Origin: Acanthamoeba sp. SK_2022b
Taxonomy: Eukaryota; Discosea; Longamoebia; Acanthamoebidae
Reading direction: 5' to 3'
DNA: 26,898 bases
NCBI GenBank assembly: GCA_027943245.1
Contig: JANDJZ010000978.1
Location: 1 to 26,898 of the forward strand
Every line of letters starts with the position of its first letter. Positions within the stretch are counted from its first letter, which is position 1. This document shows positions 1-6,832 of the stretch, one piece after another. Below the pieces are notes generated by a model that ran no database searches, had not been told where the DNA came from, and saw only the letters and a program-made list of their open reading frames with translations. Made by a program: the position numbers and the translations under genes.

Positions 1-150
1 CTGCCGGTGCAGCGCTACGTCAGCCCGGCCGAGTTCGACGAGATGAAAGAAGAAGCGATGGCGATGGGCTTCACCCACGCCGCCTGCGGCCCGTTCGTGC
101 GTTCGTCTTATCACGCCGATCTGCAGGCCAAAGGGATGGAAGTGAAATAA
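1..150 (+). CDS. lipA: Lipoyl synthase LipA, C-terminal fragment
   Basis: This is the last 49 codons of an open frame that enters from the left edge and stops with TAA at 148-150. The residues ([17 protein letters not shown], then [17 protein letters not shown]) are the conserved C-terminus of the radical-SAM lipoyl synthase, which inserts two sulfurs into octanoylated carrier domains. The C-terminal RSSYHAD segment includes the conserved serine that ligates the auxiliary cluster in the family. The SAM-cluster CxxxCxxC lies outside the window. The neighbour tatE matches the E. coli order lipA-tatE. A hairpin terminator follows at 190-222. Confidence 0.95.
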   Translation: MPVQRYVSPAEFDEMKEEAMAMGFTHAACGPFVRSSYHADLQAKGMEVK

Positions 151-189
151 CGCGTAATAGTTTGTTACGCTAAAGACGGCGGAAACGCC

Positions 190-222
190 AAAAAACGGAT
201 GTCCGCGAGGCATCCGTTTTTT
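190..222. terminator. Bidirectional intrinsic terminator between lipA and tatE
   Basis: AAAAAACGGATG (190-201) pairs perfectly with CATCCGTTTTTT (211-222) around a 9-base loop. The stem is flanked by A6 and T6, so it can work for lipA on the plus strand and for tatE on the minus strand, which converge here. Confidence 0.9.
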
Positions 223-243
223 ATTGCGCGCCCTCAGACGGGA

Positions 244-459
244 TTAAACGTCTTTCTTCTCGACACTCTGCTGAGCGGACTGGCTCTCGGCGGTGTTGTT
301 GCCGGCGGCCGGCGGCGTGCTGTCGTCGCCCACGGCTTTTTTAAAGCCTTTCAGCGCCGCGCCGAGATCGGCGCCGAGCGTACGCAGTTTGCTGGTGCCG
401 AACAGTAAAATCACCAACACCGCAATCACCAGAAGTTTGGTAATGCTGATACCTTCCAT
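244..459 (-). CDS. tatE: Twin-arginine translocase subunit TatE
   Basis: A 71-residue TatA-family protein. It has a short N-terminal membrane helix (about residues 5-20, [20 protein letters not shown]), the FGTSKLR hinge, an amphipathic helix with [14 protein letters not shown] (about 29-42), and a polar Q/S/K-rich tail. The family forms the pore-lining oligomer that moves folded proteins across the inner membrane. TatE is chosen over TatA because it is a lone gene beside lipA, as in E. coli. The start at 457-459 is preceded by AAGGTGAG at good spacing. An upstream in-frame extension (to 693) has no family similarity and runs through the spacer, so it was dropped. The 218-base gap to the next gene (460-677) should hold divergent promoters; none stands out clearly. 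Confidence 0.93.
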   Translation of the reverse strand: MEGISITKLLVIAVLVILLFGTSKLRTLGADLGAALKGFKKAVGDDSTPPAAGNNTAESQSAQQSVEKKDV

Positions 460-677
460 ACTCACCTTCTTATCATAGAGCGCTGCGTGAACAGCGAGAA
501 AAACTGACCTTGCCTGCGAATATTTAGCGACTTTCCCCCCGCTCGCACAACCGCAACATGTAACAGAGTGAGATCCGTCGCAGGAATGCCACGCCGCCTC
601 ACGGCGTGAATCCCAGACTATTCTTAGTTTATCACCCGCATGATACGCTGCCGTGATACTTATCAGGGAGATGCCGG

Positions 678-1745
678 ATGTATATTGCCCCACCCATTTT
701 CGATGCCCGAAAATCCGGCCTCAGCTTCGCCAAACGCACCTATCTGCCCCGCGTCGCCGGTCTGGGGCTCGGCTTTATCTGCGTTTGCGCCGCACTCTAT
801 CCCTTGGCTCCGCCCACGGCGGTCTGGCTATTGCTGGCCTTTCACGGTTTTCTCTGGCCGCATCTCGCCTACCGCCTGGCCTGCCGCGCCAAAGATCCGT
901 TCAAAGCCGAGATCCGCAACCTGCTGATCGACTCCGCCTTCGGCGGTTTCTGGGCGGCGATGATGGCGTTCAACGCGCTGCCGGCGATCGTCATCCTGTC
1001 GATGATGAGCATGAACAACATCGCTTCGGCCGGTAAGGCACTGTTTGTCAAAGGGTTGGCGATTCAATTGGCCGCGGCGGCGCTGACCGGCGCGCTGCTC
1101 GGTTTCCCGTTCCACCCGCACAGCACGCCGCTGCAAATCTATCTGTGCCTGCCGATGATCTACCTTTACCCGACGCTGCTCGGCCTGGTGACCTACCGCA
1201 CCGCCAAACGGCTGGCGGAAAAAAAACAGGAGCTGCAACGCATCAGCACCCGCGATGGGCTGACCGGCTTGTACAACCGCCGCCATTGGGAGCATCTGCT
1301 GCATCGTCAGTTCGACAGTTGCCGCCGCTACCAGGACAACGCCACGCTGATCCTGATGGATATCGATCGTTTCAAAACCATCAACGATACTTTCGGCCAT
1401 GCGCTGGGGGATGAGGCCCTGGCGGCGCTGGCGGAAGAGCTGCTGATTGGCTTGCGCAACGTGGATATCGTCGGGCGCTACGGCGGCGACGAGTTTGGCG
1501 CGGTGCTGCCGAACACCAGCGCCGAACAGGCGGAAACCGTCCTGCGGCGCATCCAGCAGCGGTTGGATGCCGTTATCTTCAAAGAGGCGCCACAGCTGCG
1601 GCTGCAGATCAGCGCCGGTATCGCCAACTACCACCCCGCGCTGGGCGGTTATCTGGACTGGCTGAAAGCGGCCGACGGCGCGCTTTACCGGGCGAAGCAA
1701 AATGGCCGCAACCGCCTGGAAACGGCGGTGCCGACGGGCGACTAA
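678..1745 (+). CDS. AdrA/DgcC-type diguanylate cyclase (MASE2-GGDEF)
   Basis: A 355-residue protein. Residues 14-175 form a multi-helix membrane sensor resembling MASE2; the segments FAKRTYLPR and [17 protein letters not shown] parallel those of E. coli AdrA/DgcC. The C-terminal half is a GGDEF domain: [15 protein letters not shown] near 191-205, [15 protein letters not shown] near 227-241, and the active site GGDEF at 269-273. The inhibitory I-site RxxD (RNVD, 260-263) sits exactly five residues before GGDEF, so product feedback is expected. It should make cyclic di-GMP at the inner membrane; in E. coli the homologue drives cellulose synthesis under CsgD. The start is preceded by AGGGAG. A CTATTCT sequence at 618-624 could be a sigma-S-like -10 but this is weak. 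It converges on the next gene with one base between stop codons. Confidence 0.9.
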   Translation: MYIAPPIFDARKSGLSFAKRTYLPRVAGLGLGFICVCAALYPLAPPTAVWLLLAFHGFLWPHLAYRLACRAKDPFKAEIRNLLIDSAFGGFWAAMMAFNALPAIVILSMMSMNNIASAGKALFVKGLAIQLAAAALTGALLGFPFHPHSTPLQIYLCLPMIYLYPTLLGLVTYRTAKRLAEKKQELQRISTRDGLTGLYNRRHWEHLLHRQFDSCRRYQDNATLILMDIDRFKTINDTFGHALGDEALAALAEELLIGLRNVDIVGRYGGDEFGAVLPNTSAEQAETVLRRIQQRLDAVIFKEAPQLRLQISAGIANYHPALGGYLDWLKAADGALYRAKQNGRNRLETAVPTGD

Positions 1746-1746
1746 C

Positions 1747-2175
1747 TTACTGGTTTAATAACTTGGCAAAATACTTCGGCGCTTCGACAAAGCCTTCTCG
1801 CCGGTAAAACGCATGCGCCCGCTCGCGGCGGCTGTGGCAATGGACTTCAAGCCGATCGCAGCCGCGACGGCGCGCCAGCGCCTCGCCCTCTGCCAACAGC
1901 CGCCGCCCTACGCCCGCGCCGCGCGCTCGGTCGTCGACGCAAAAATAACTGATGCGGCCAATGTCGCCGGCCAACGCCAGCTGCGGCAGAAAATGCAGCG
2001 ACAGCACGCCCAGCACCCGCTCGCCCTCCAGGGCCACCAGCAGCGCCTCGTCCGGATGCGCCAGCAGCTGGCGCATTCGCTGCGTCAGAAACGCCTCGGT
2101 GCCGGGATAATCCAACGCCGTCATTAATTCGGCGATAGCCTGGCGATCGCTCAGGCGCGCCGTTCTGATTTCCAT
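1747..2175 (-). CDS. GNAT-family N-acetyltransferase
   Basis: A 142-residue GNAT protein. The acetyl-CoA binding motif is RARGAGVGRRLL (83-94), preceded by the beta-strand ISYFCVDD and followed by the amphipathic helix LAEGEALARRRGCDRLEV and the C-terminal AHAFYRREGF motif. All core elements are present, so it should be active, but the substrate cannot be read from sequence. It is a single gene, transcribed away from the fluoride riboswitch/crcB unit and converging with the diguanylate cyclase. It has three Cys residues, in contrast with the Cys-poor acetyltransferase of the sulfur operon further on. The start at 2173-2175 has GAGGTCACCCC upstream, giving an acceptable ribosome site. Confidence 0.85.
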   Translation of the reverse strand: MEIRTARLSDRQAIAELMTALDYPGTEAFLTQRMRQLLAHPDEALLVALEGERVLGVLSLHFLPQLALAGDIGRISYFCVDDRARGAGVGRRLLAEGEALARRRGCDRLEVHCHSRRERAHAFYRREGFVEAPKYFAKLLNQ

Positions 2176-2264
2176 GGGGTGACCTCGCAGATTGTCGATA
2201 CTACAAAATAGGCAGCGTTAGGTGTAACATCCACCGGGTACGGCAAAAAAGGCCGTGCGGCACG

Positions 2265-2313
2265 CTGGAGATGACATTCCTCCCTAACCGCCTTCACAGG
2301 CTGATGATGTCTA
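2265..2313 (+). promoter_or_regulatory. Fluoride riboswitch aptamer (crcB RNA motif)
   Basis: GGAG (2267-2270) pairs with CTCC (2280-2283) and encloses ATGACATTC. This is followed by TAACC and a second hairpin GCCT-TCAC-AGGC (2290-2301), then TGATGATGTCTACG. The arrangement matches the crcB motif consensus (GATGGxxTTC loop, AACCGC joint, GCTGATGAxxCCTAC). The pseudoknot can form between GACAT (2273-2277) and ATGTC (2307-2311); as I recall the usual consensus this is a compensated A-U replacement of a G-C pair. The known role is to bind fluoride with Mg2+ and turn on fluoride exporters. Its place directly upstream of crcB fits. Confidence 0.85.
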
Positions 2314-2365
2314 CGTAACCTCTCGGAGAGAGGCGCGTAGCGTTACGCCTGTCTCTTTCCGAGTC
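2314..2365 (+). promoter_or_regulatory. Expression platform of the fluoride riboswitch
   Basis: Several competing pairings are visible. CTCTC-GGA-GAGAG forms a small hairpin near 2320-2332. CGTAAC (2314-2319) can pair with GTTACG (2342-2347). AGG-CG-CGTA-GCGT-TACG-CCT (2331-2350) forms a hairpin followed by GTCTCTTT, which could act as a weak terminator. Which state fluoride favours cannot be decided by eye. Confidence 0.5.
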
Positions 2366-2399
2366 CCGTGAATTTCTCTGATTGAAAGGTAGTTGCCCC

Positions 2400-2783
2400 A
2401 TGTTGAGCTCTTTACTGGCCGTATTTATCGGCGGCGGCGTCGGCAGCGTTTTGCGCTGGGCGGTAAGCATGAAAATGAATCCGCTGAACGCCCACATTCC
2501 GCTCGGTACGCTGATGGTCAATCTGATCGGCGGTTTTATCATCGGCCTGGCGATGGCGATTTTCACCCGCATGACGCATCTGGACCCCACCTGGAAATTA
2601 CTGATCACCACCGGGTTCTGCGGCGGCCTGACCACCTTCTCCACCTTTTCGCTGGAGGTGGTGTACCTGATGCAGGATGGCCGCTTCGGCTGGGCGCTGG
2701 CCAACATGCTGCTCAACCTGGCCGGCTCGCTGGCGATGACGCTGCTGGCTTTCATGCTGGTGATGTGGGTCAACGGGCGCTAA
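2400..2783 (+). CDS. crcB: Fluoride ion transporter CrcB/FluC
   Basis: A 127-residue four-helix membrane protein of the Fluc family, a dual-topology dimer that lets fluoride leave the cytoplasm. Family signatures are [10 protein letters not shown] near the N-terminus, [14 protein letters not shown] with the conserved Asn, and [13 protein letters not shown] carrying the phenylalanine and threonine/serine track of the pore. Length is normal. The start ATG at 2400 follows AAAGGTAG; an in-frame start at 2382 adds six residues foreign to the family. It is preceded by the fluoride riboswitch, and it keeps the E. coli neighbourhood with cspE and tatE. Confidence 0.95.
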   Translation: MLSSLLAVFIGGGVGSVLRWAVSMKMNPLNAHIPLGTLMVNLIGGFIIGLAMAIFTRMTHLDPTWKLLITTGFCGGLTTFSTFSLEVVYLMQDGRFGWALANMLLNLAGSLAMTLLAFMLVMWVNGR

Positions 2784-2820
2784 GCCCTTAATGTTTCCTT
2801 AATCTTGCATGCGCATAATC

Positions 2821-2845
2821 TCATCCAGTACTCCTGACTGGATGA
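2821..2845 (+). repeat. Perfect 9-bp inverted repeat at the ribosome site of the 31-residue ORF
   Basis: TCATCCAGT (2821-2829) and ACTGGATGA (2837-2845) form a 9-bp stem with a 7-base loop. The 3' arm touches the GATGAG that would serve as ribosome site for the ORF at 2855, so folding could hide it. There is no T-run, so it is not an intrinsic terminator. A CATAAT at 2814-2819 could be a -10 element. Confidence 0.6.
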
Positions 2846-2854
2846 GAAACCGCT

Positions 2855-2950
2855 ATGTTTAGCCTGCCGAAAACCGCCGCCGAAGCGATTGCCGTTGCGC
2901 TGTGCGTGCTGATCGTCGCCGCCTTTATCAAATCCTACCTGTTCGCTTAA
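2855..2950 (+). CDS. 31-residue single-span membrane microprotein
   Basis: ATG at 2855, TAA at 2948-2950. The product has a short polar N-terminus (MFSLPKTAAEA), one hydrophobic segment of about 20 residues (IAVALCVLIVAAFIKSYLFA) containing one lysine near its end, and no tail. GAG lies eight bases before the start. The composition is typical of enterobacterial one-helix microproteins that bind larger membrane complexes, but I do not recognise the family. It lies between crcB and the TetR/efflux pair and in the same direction. It is real if the hairpin and CATAAT box upstream are its leader; comparison across Serratia would decide. Confidence 0.6.
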   Translation: MFSLPKTAAEAIAVALCVLIVAAFIKSYLFA

Positions 2951-2979
2951 GCGCCTTTTCCCCACAGCACGCGTTCATC

Positions 2980-3009
2980 TTGCGCCTTTCCGGCCGATTG
3001 CACTACAAT
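2980..3009 (+). promoter_or_regulatory. Candidate sigma-70 promoter of the tetR-efflux operon
   Basis: TTGCGC (2980-2985), an 18-base spacer, then TACAAT (3004-3009). Transcription would start around 3016, inside the palindromic operator-like region. Confidence 0.55.
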
Positions 3010-3015
3010 TGAGAA

Positions 3016-3042
3016 TGAACGTTCACACCCAAAAATGTGAAC
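3016..3042 (+). promoter_or_regulatory. Palindromic operator candidate for the adjacent TetR regulator
   Basis: TGAACGTTCA (3016-3025) is a perfect 10-bp palindrome. The overlapping GTTCACA (3021-3027) is matched in inverted orientation by TGTGAAC (3036-3042). These repeated GTTCA/TGAAC half-sites lie right at the expected transcription start, 31 bases before the tetR ATG, which suits autorepression. Confidence 0.6.
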
Positions 3043-3072
3043 CCGGCTCACGTGTAGCAAAGGATCGGGCAA

Positions 3073-3669
3073 ATGCTCCCCCCCAACGACAGTAAACAGG
3101 CCAAGGTGCAGGCCCGCCGCGATCAGATCGTCGAAGCGGCGAAAACCAGCTTCCGCCGCCACGGCTTCCACGCCGCCAGCATGGCGGAAATCGCCCAGGG
3201 CTCGCAGCTCAGCGTCGGGCAAATCTATCGCTATTTCGCCAATAAAGACGCGATTATCGAGGAAATCGTCAACCGCATCATCGCCAGCAAGATGCAGCGG
3301 CTGGAAAATCTTGGCGATCACATCAACCTGATCGCCGGCACGCTGGCGGCGCGCACGCTGTTTCAGCAGCCGGGCGAGAGCGAAACCGATCACATGCTGA
3401 TGCTTGAAGTGACCGCCGAGGCCACGCGCAACCCGGTGGTGGCCAAAATGCTCAGCGATGCGGAAGCGCGGCTGTTTCGCCACGTGTGCCACAACCTGCA
3501 GCGGCTGTATCCCCATTTCAGCGCGGAAGAGATCGCCGCGCGGGTGGAGTTTATCGCCGTCATGAGCGAAGGCACCGGTTACCGCATCCTTACCACGCAA
3601 AAAGCCGATGCGTCCCTGCTGCGCGATCTGTATCAGCAGGCCATTTCTCACCTGTTCAGGAAACTCTAA
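3073..3669 (+). CDS. TetR/AcrR-family transcriptional regulator
   Basis: A 198-residue protein. The N-terminal helix-turn-helix spans about residues 14-60 (RRDQIVEAAKTSFRRHGF, then MAEIAQGSQLSVGQIYRYFANKDAIIEEIV), with the typical IYRYFxNK recognition helix. The C-terminal part is all-helical and would bind ligand and dimerise. It is followed six bases later by a Bcr/CflA-type exporter and preceded by palindromic half-sites over its own promoter. The likely job is to repress itself and the pump until an inducer binds. The inducer is unknown. Confidence 0.9.
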   Translation: MLPPNDSKQAKVQARRDQIVEAAKTSFRRHGFHAASMAEIAQGSQLSVGQIYRYFANKDAIIEEIVNRIIASKMQRLENLGDHINLIAGTLAARTLFQQPGESETDHMLMLEVTAEATRNPVVAKMLSDAEARLFRHVCHNLQRLYPHFSAEEIAARVEFIAVMSEGTGYRILTTQKADASLLRDLYQQAISHLFRKL

Positions 3670-3675
3670 TCTCCC

Positions 3676-4866
3676 ATGACCAAACACTTAGCCAGACAAC
3701 GTCTGGTGTACGCCGTCGTGCTTGGCCTGCTGGCCGCGCTGGGGCCGCTGTGCACCGATCTCTATCTGCCCGCCCTGCCGGAAATGGCGGGCGAACTGAA
3801 TACCTCCACCGCCGCCGCGCAGCTCAGCCTGACCGCCGGGCTGCTCGGCCTGGGCGTCGGCCAGCTGATTTTCGGCCCTTACAGCGACAAACTGGGCCGC
3901 ATGCGCCCGCTGTTGCTGTCGCTGATCCTGCTGCTGGGCGCTTCGCTGTGGTGCGCGCTGGCGCCCACCATCGACCAGTTGCTGATCGCCCGCCTGCTGC
4001 AGGGCATCGCCGGCGCCGGTGGCGCGGTGATTTCCCGCGCCATCGCCCGCGATCTGTACGCCGGTCATGAGCTGACCCGCTTCTTCGCCCTGCTGATGCT
4101 GGTCAACGGCCTGGCGCCGATCGTCGCGCCGGTGCTGGGCGGCGTGATGCTGCAGGTGATGAACTGGCGCGGCATCTTCGGCGTGCTGGCGGCCATCGCC
4201 GTGCTGCTGTTCAGCCTGTCGGCGCTGAAACTGCGCGAATCCCTGCCGGTAGAACGCCGCAGCCAGGGCGGCATTCTGGCGATGCTGATGTCGCTGGGCA
4301 GTTTGTTGACCCAACGCTATTTCATGGGCCTGTGCCTGACGCAGGGTTTCGTGATGGCCGGCATGTTCGCCTATATCGGCGCCTCGCCTTTCGTCCTGCA
4401 GCAGATCTACGGCCTCAGCCCGCAGATGTTCAGCCTGTGCTTCGCCATTAACGGCGTCGGGCTGATCATTGCGGCGCAGCTGGCCAGCCGCCTCAGTTCG
4501 CGTTGGGGGGAGCGCCGGGTGTTGAGGAGCGGGTTAACGCTGGCGGCCGTTGCGTCGCTGTTGCTGCTGTTGGCCGCCGCGCTGCATGCGCCGCTGGTGT
4601 TGTTGCTGGTGCCGCTGTTCTTTTCGGTGGCGGTGATCGGCATCGTCGGCCCGACCGCCTCTTCGCTGGCTATGCAAAGCCAGGGTGACAAAGCGGGCAG
4701 CGCGTCGGCCTTGATCGGCGTGTGCATGTTCGCGCTCGGTGCCTGCGCCGTGCCGCTCACCGGGCTGGGCGGCACTTCAAGCCTGTCGATGGCGCTGACC
4801 ATCGTCGGCTGCTACGCCGTCGCCATCCTGCTGTTCAGCCTGTTAGGCCGCCGCAGCGAGGCATAA
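3676..4866 (+). CDS. Bcr/CflA-family multidrug efflux MFS transporter
   Basis: A 396-residue, 12-helix major facilitator. It shows the DHA1 family hallmarks: LGPLCTDLYLPALPEMAGEL in helix 1, the motif-A region QLIFGPYSDKLGRMRPLL between helices 2 and 3, RLLQGIAGAGGAVISRAIARDL in helix 4, and the motif C-like LVNGLAPIVAPVLGG in helix 5. The Bcr/CflA subgroup expels bicyclomycin, chloramphenicol, sulfonamides or related compounds in exchange for protons; the actual substrate here is not readable. It forms an operon with the upstream TetR gene (gap of six bases). The ribosome site, AGGAAA inside the end of tetR, is rather far from the start, suggesting translational linkage. A terminator follows. 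Confidence 0.9.
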   Translation: MTKHLARQRLVYAVVLGLLAALGPLCTDLYLPALPEMAGELNTSTAAAQLSLTAGLLGLGVGQLIFGPYSDKLGRMRPLLLSLILLLGASLWCALAPTIDQLLIARLLQGIAGAGGAVISRAIARDLYAGHELTRFFALLMLVNGLAPIVAPVLGGVMLQVMNWRGIFGVLAAIAVLLFSLSALKLRESLPVERRSQGGILAMLMSLGSLLTQRYFMGLCLTQGFVMAGMFAYIGASPFVLQQIYGLSPQMFSLCFAINGVGLIIAAQLASRLSSRWGERRVLRSGLTLAAVASLLLLLAAALHAPLVLLLVPLFFSVAVIGIVGPTASSLAMQSQGDKAGSASALIGVCMFALGACAVPLTGLGGTSSLSMALTIVGCYAVAILLFSLLGRRSEA

Positions 4867-4878
4867 CACGCCCAATAA

Positions 4879-4903
4879 AAAACCCGCTCAATGAGCGGGT
4901 TTT
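4879..4903. terminator. Bidirectional terminator between efflux gene and cspE
   Basis: AAAACCCGCTCA (4879-4890) pairs with TGAGCGGGTTTT (4892-4903). A and T runs flank both sides, so it serves both converging genes. Confidence 0.9.
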
Positions 4904-4923
4904 AAGAAATTCAGCTACGCAGC

Positions 4924-5133
4924 TTAGATAGCAGTAACGTTAGCGGCAGATGGGCCTTTGGCACCGTTCGTGATTTCAAATTCTACACGCTGGCCTTCAG
5001 CAAGCGTTTTGAAACCGTTGCTAACGATGGCAGAGAAGTGAACGAAAACGTCCTTGCTACCATCTTCCGGAGTAATGAAACCGAAGCCTTTGGATTCATT
5101 AAACCACTTAACGCTACCTTTAATCTTAGACAT
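4924..5133 (-). CDS. cspE: Cold-shock protein CspE
   Basis: A 69-residue single cold-shock domain, differing from E. coli CspE at only a handful of positions. RNP1 is KGFGFI (15-20) and RNP2 is VFVHF (29-33); both carry the aromatic residues that stack on single-stranded RNA. CspE is constitutively expressed, melts RNA hairpins and causes antitermination. The start MSKIKG is preceded by AAGGTAAG at the right distance. An upstream non-ATG extension of 11 codons was rejected. The gene keeps its E. coli location near crcB, but pagP does not follow. Confidence 0.97.
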   Translation of the reverse strand: MSKIKGSVKWFNESKGFGFITPEDGSKDVFVHFSAIVSNGFKTLAEGQRVEFEITNGAKGPSAANVTAI

Positions 5134-5479
5134 CAAACTTACCTTTAACGTGAATGAAAGACACAAAACCTGTGTCTATTACAGTACAGCAAGCAGGCAG
5201 GATTTTGTCCACCACCGCGATCACAGAAATCCGATAAAGAGTGAAAAAATCCGTGTTGTCCGGTGTAAATTGATTGCACCGGTTGCGATAAGTTACCGTG
5301 CCAGGTCAATCCTCTCCACGCGCCGGCGAACAACGAGCGAACGCCCAAACTCGCCCGCTTCCCCCAGCGTTGACGCTCCCGCGCAGACGCAATCGCTATG
5401 AAATATAACCAGATGGTCTTTTTGCTTCGGCGGCCGCTGCACTAGGGTTAGGGTTTATTTCCCACTGTGAGCCAAGCCT
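5134..5479. other. Long divergent spacer: cspE leader and promoter region of the M20 gene
   Basis: 346 bases without a gene. On the minus strand a 6-bp hairpin, GACACA/TGTGTC (5160-5176), lies just upstream of the cspE ribosome site, and the rest is probably a long 5' leader as in other csp genes. On the plus strand the last 80 bases contain AT-rich stretches (AAATATAACC, GTTAGGGTTTATTT) before the M20 start, but no convincing -35/-10 pair. No further ORF is credible. Confidence 0.5.
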
Positions 5480-6643
5480 ATGACCAGCCAGTTGGCAGAC
5501 AAAATCATCGCCTATCGGCGTGAGCTGCACCAAAACCCGGAGCTTTCCAATCACGAATTCGCCACCACCGCCCGGCTGACGCGCTGGCTGCAAGAAGCGG
5601 GCATTCGCCTGCTGCCGCTGGCGCTGAAAACCGGCGTCGTGGCGGAGATCGGCAGCGGCAAGGGGCCGATCATCGCGCTGCGCGGCGACATTGACGCCCT
5701 CCCGATCGACGAAATCGCCGACGTGCCCTTCAGCTCGCAAAACCGCGGCGTGATGCACGCCTGCGGCCACGACTTTCATACCTCGGTGATGCTCGGCGCC
5801 GCACACCTGCTGAAAGCGCGTGAGGCCGACCTGCCCGGCACGGTACGCCTCTTCTTCCAGCCGGCGGAAGAGACCTTCAACGGCGCCCGACACCTGATCG
5901 ACGTCGGCGCGCTGGATAACGTCGCCGCGGTGTTTGGCCTGCATAATGCGCCGGAGCTGCCCACCGGCACCTTCGCCACCCGCGCCGGGCCGTTCTACGC
6001 CAACGTCGATCGCTTCCAGATCCTCATCACCGGCAAGGGCGCGCACGCCGCCAAACCGGAACAGGGCGTCGACACCATCGTCACCGCCAGCCAGATCGTC
6101 GGCGCGCTCCAGACGCTGCCCAGCCGCAGCTTCAGCTCGCTGGAATCGCTGGTGGTGAGCGTAACGCGCATCGAAGGCGGCAATACCTGGAACGTGCTGC
6201 CGCAAACCGTGGAGCTGGAAGGCACGGTGCGCACCCACAGCGACGCGGTGCGCCGCCAGGTGCCGGACAAGATTCGCCAGGTGATCGACGGCATAGCCGC
6301 CGCGCTGGGTGCGCAGGCCGAACTCCGCTGGCAGCCGGGGCCGCCGGCGGTGATCAATGACCCGCATTGGGCGGCGTTCAGCAAAACCGTCGCCGCCGAG
6401 GCCGGCTACCGGGTCGAAGAGGCGGAGTTGCAGATGGGCGGTGAAGATTTCGCGCTGTATCTGCATCACGTGCCGGGCGTATTCGTCAGCATCGGATCCG
6501 CCAGCGAGTTCGGCCTGCATCATCCGCGTTTCAATCCCGATGAACGGGCCCTGTTCCCGGCGGCGCAATATTTCACGCTGCTGGCGGAACGCACGCTGCA
6601 ACAATTAACCACCGCGCCAGAAAAAGCCCTCAGCAACGCCTGA
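5480..6643 (+). CDS. M20-family amidohydrolase, probable N-acetyl-(S-substituted) cysteine deacetylase
   Basis: A 387-residue M20D metallohydrolase. The metal ligands are visible: Cys95 and His97 in GVMHACGHD, Glu130-Glu131 in FQPAEET (base and bridging ligand), His155 in GLHNAPELP, and a C-terminal His in GLHHPRFNPDE (347-348). The dimerisation insert lies in the middle (about 180-290). The family removes acyl groups from N-acyl amino acids; YxeP-type members act on N-acetyl sulfur amino acids. It stands just upstream of a monooxygenase/transport/acetyltransferase operon, so deacetylation of the N-acetylated intermediate is the likely job. Its single Cys is the metal ligand. A terminator-like hairpin separates it from the next gene, so it may be its own unit or be partly read through. 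The ribosome site is weak. Confidence 0.85.
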   Translation: MTSQLADKIIAYRRELHQNPELSNHEFATTARLTRWLQEAGIRLLPLALKTGVVAEIGSGKGPIIALRGDIDALPIDEIADVPFSSQNRGVMHACGHDFHTSVMLGAAHLLKAREADLPGTVRLFFQPAEETFNGARHLIDVGALDNVAAVFGLHNAPELPTGTFATRAGPFYANVDRFQILITGKGAHAAKPEQGVDTIVTASQIVGALQTLPSRSFSSLESLVVSVTRIEGGNTWNVLPQTVELEGTVRTHSDAVRRQVPDKIRQVIDGIAAALGAQAELRWQPGPPAVINDPHWAAFSKTVAAEAGYRVEEAELQMGGEDFALYLHHVPGVFVSIGSASEFGLHHPRFNPDERALFPAAQYFTLLAERTLQQLTTAPEKALSNA

Positions 6644-6663
6644 ATAACGGAACATATTATTTC

Positions 6664-6700
6664 CCCGACGCCGCACATGCCGCGTCGGGCCCTATTATTT
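6664..6700 (+). terminator. Intrinsic terminator after the M20 gene
   Basis: CCCGACGC (6664-6671) pairs with GCGTCGGG (6682-6689) around a 10-base loop, followed by CCCTATTATTTTT. This lies 20 bases after the M20 stop and may limit readthrough into the monooxygenase operon. Confidence 0.75.
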
Positions 6701-6732
6701 TTACCCGCCGTGATATTTGCAGTTTTCAACAT

Positions 6733-6761
6733 TTGAATATGCTGTTTTGTTGTTTTACATC
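6733..6761 (+). promoter_or_regulatory. Candidate promoter of the monooxygenase-transporter operon
   Basis: TTGAAT (6733-6738), a 17-base spacer, then TACATC (6756-6761), about 70 bases before the operon's first start codon. The -10 match is moderate, as expected for an activator-dependent (possibly CysB or Cbl) promoter. The activator site itself could not be identified. Confidence 0.4.
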
Positions 6762-6832
6762 CCGCCGCCGCTCATCAATAGTGAACCCATCAGACACCGC
6801 GCGCCTCTGCGGCGCATGACAGGATAATCACG

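Noticed and set aside
460..693. Upstream extension of tatE
   Set aside because: TatA-family proteins begin right before the membrane helix; the extension is Cys/Ser-rich spacer translation.
5160..5176. GACACA/TGTGTC hairpin in the cspE leader as a cold-sensor
   Set aside because: A 6-bp stem alone is too little evidence for a thermosensor; noted only in the spacer entry.
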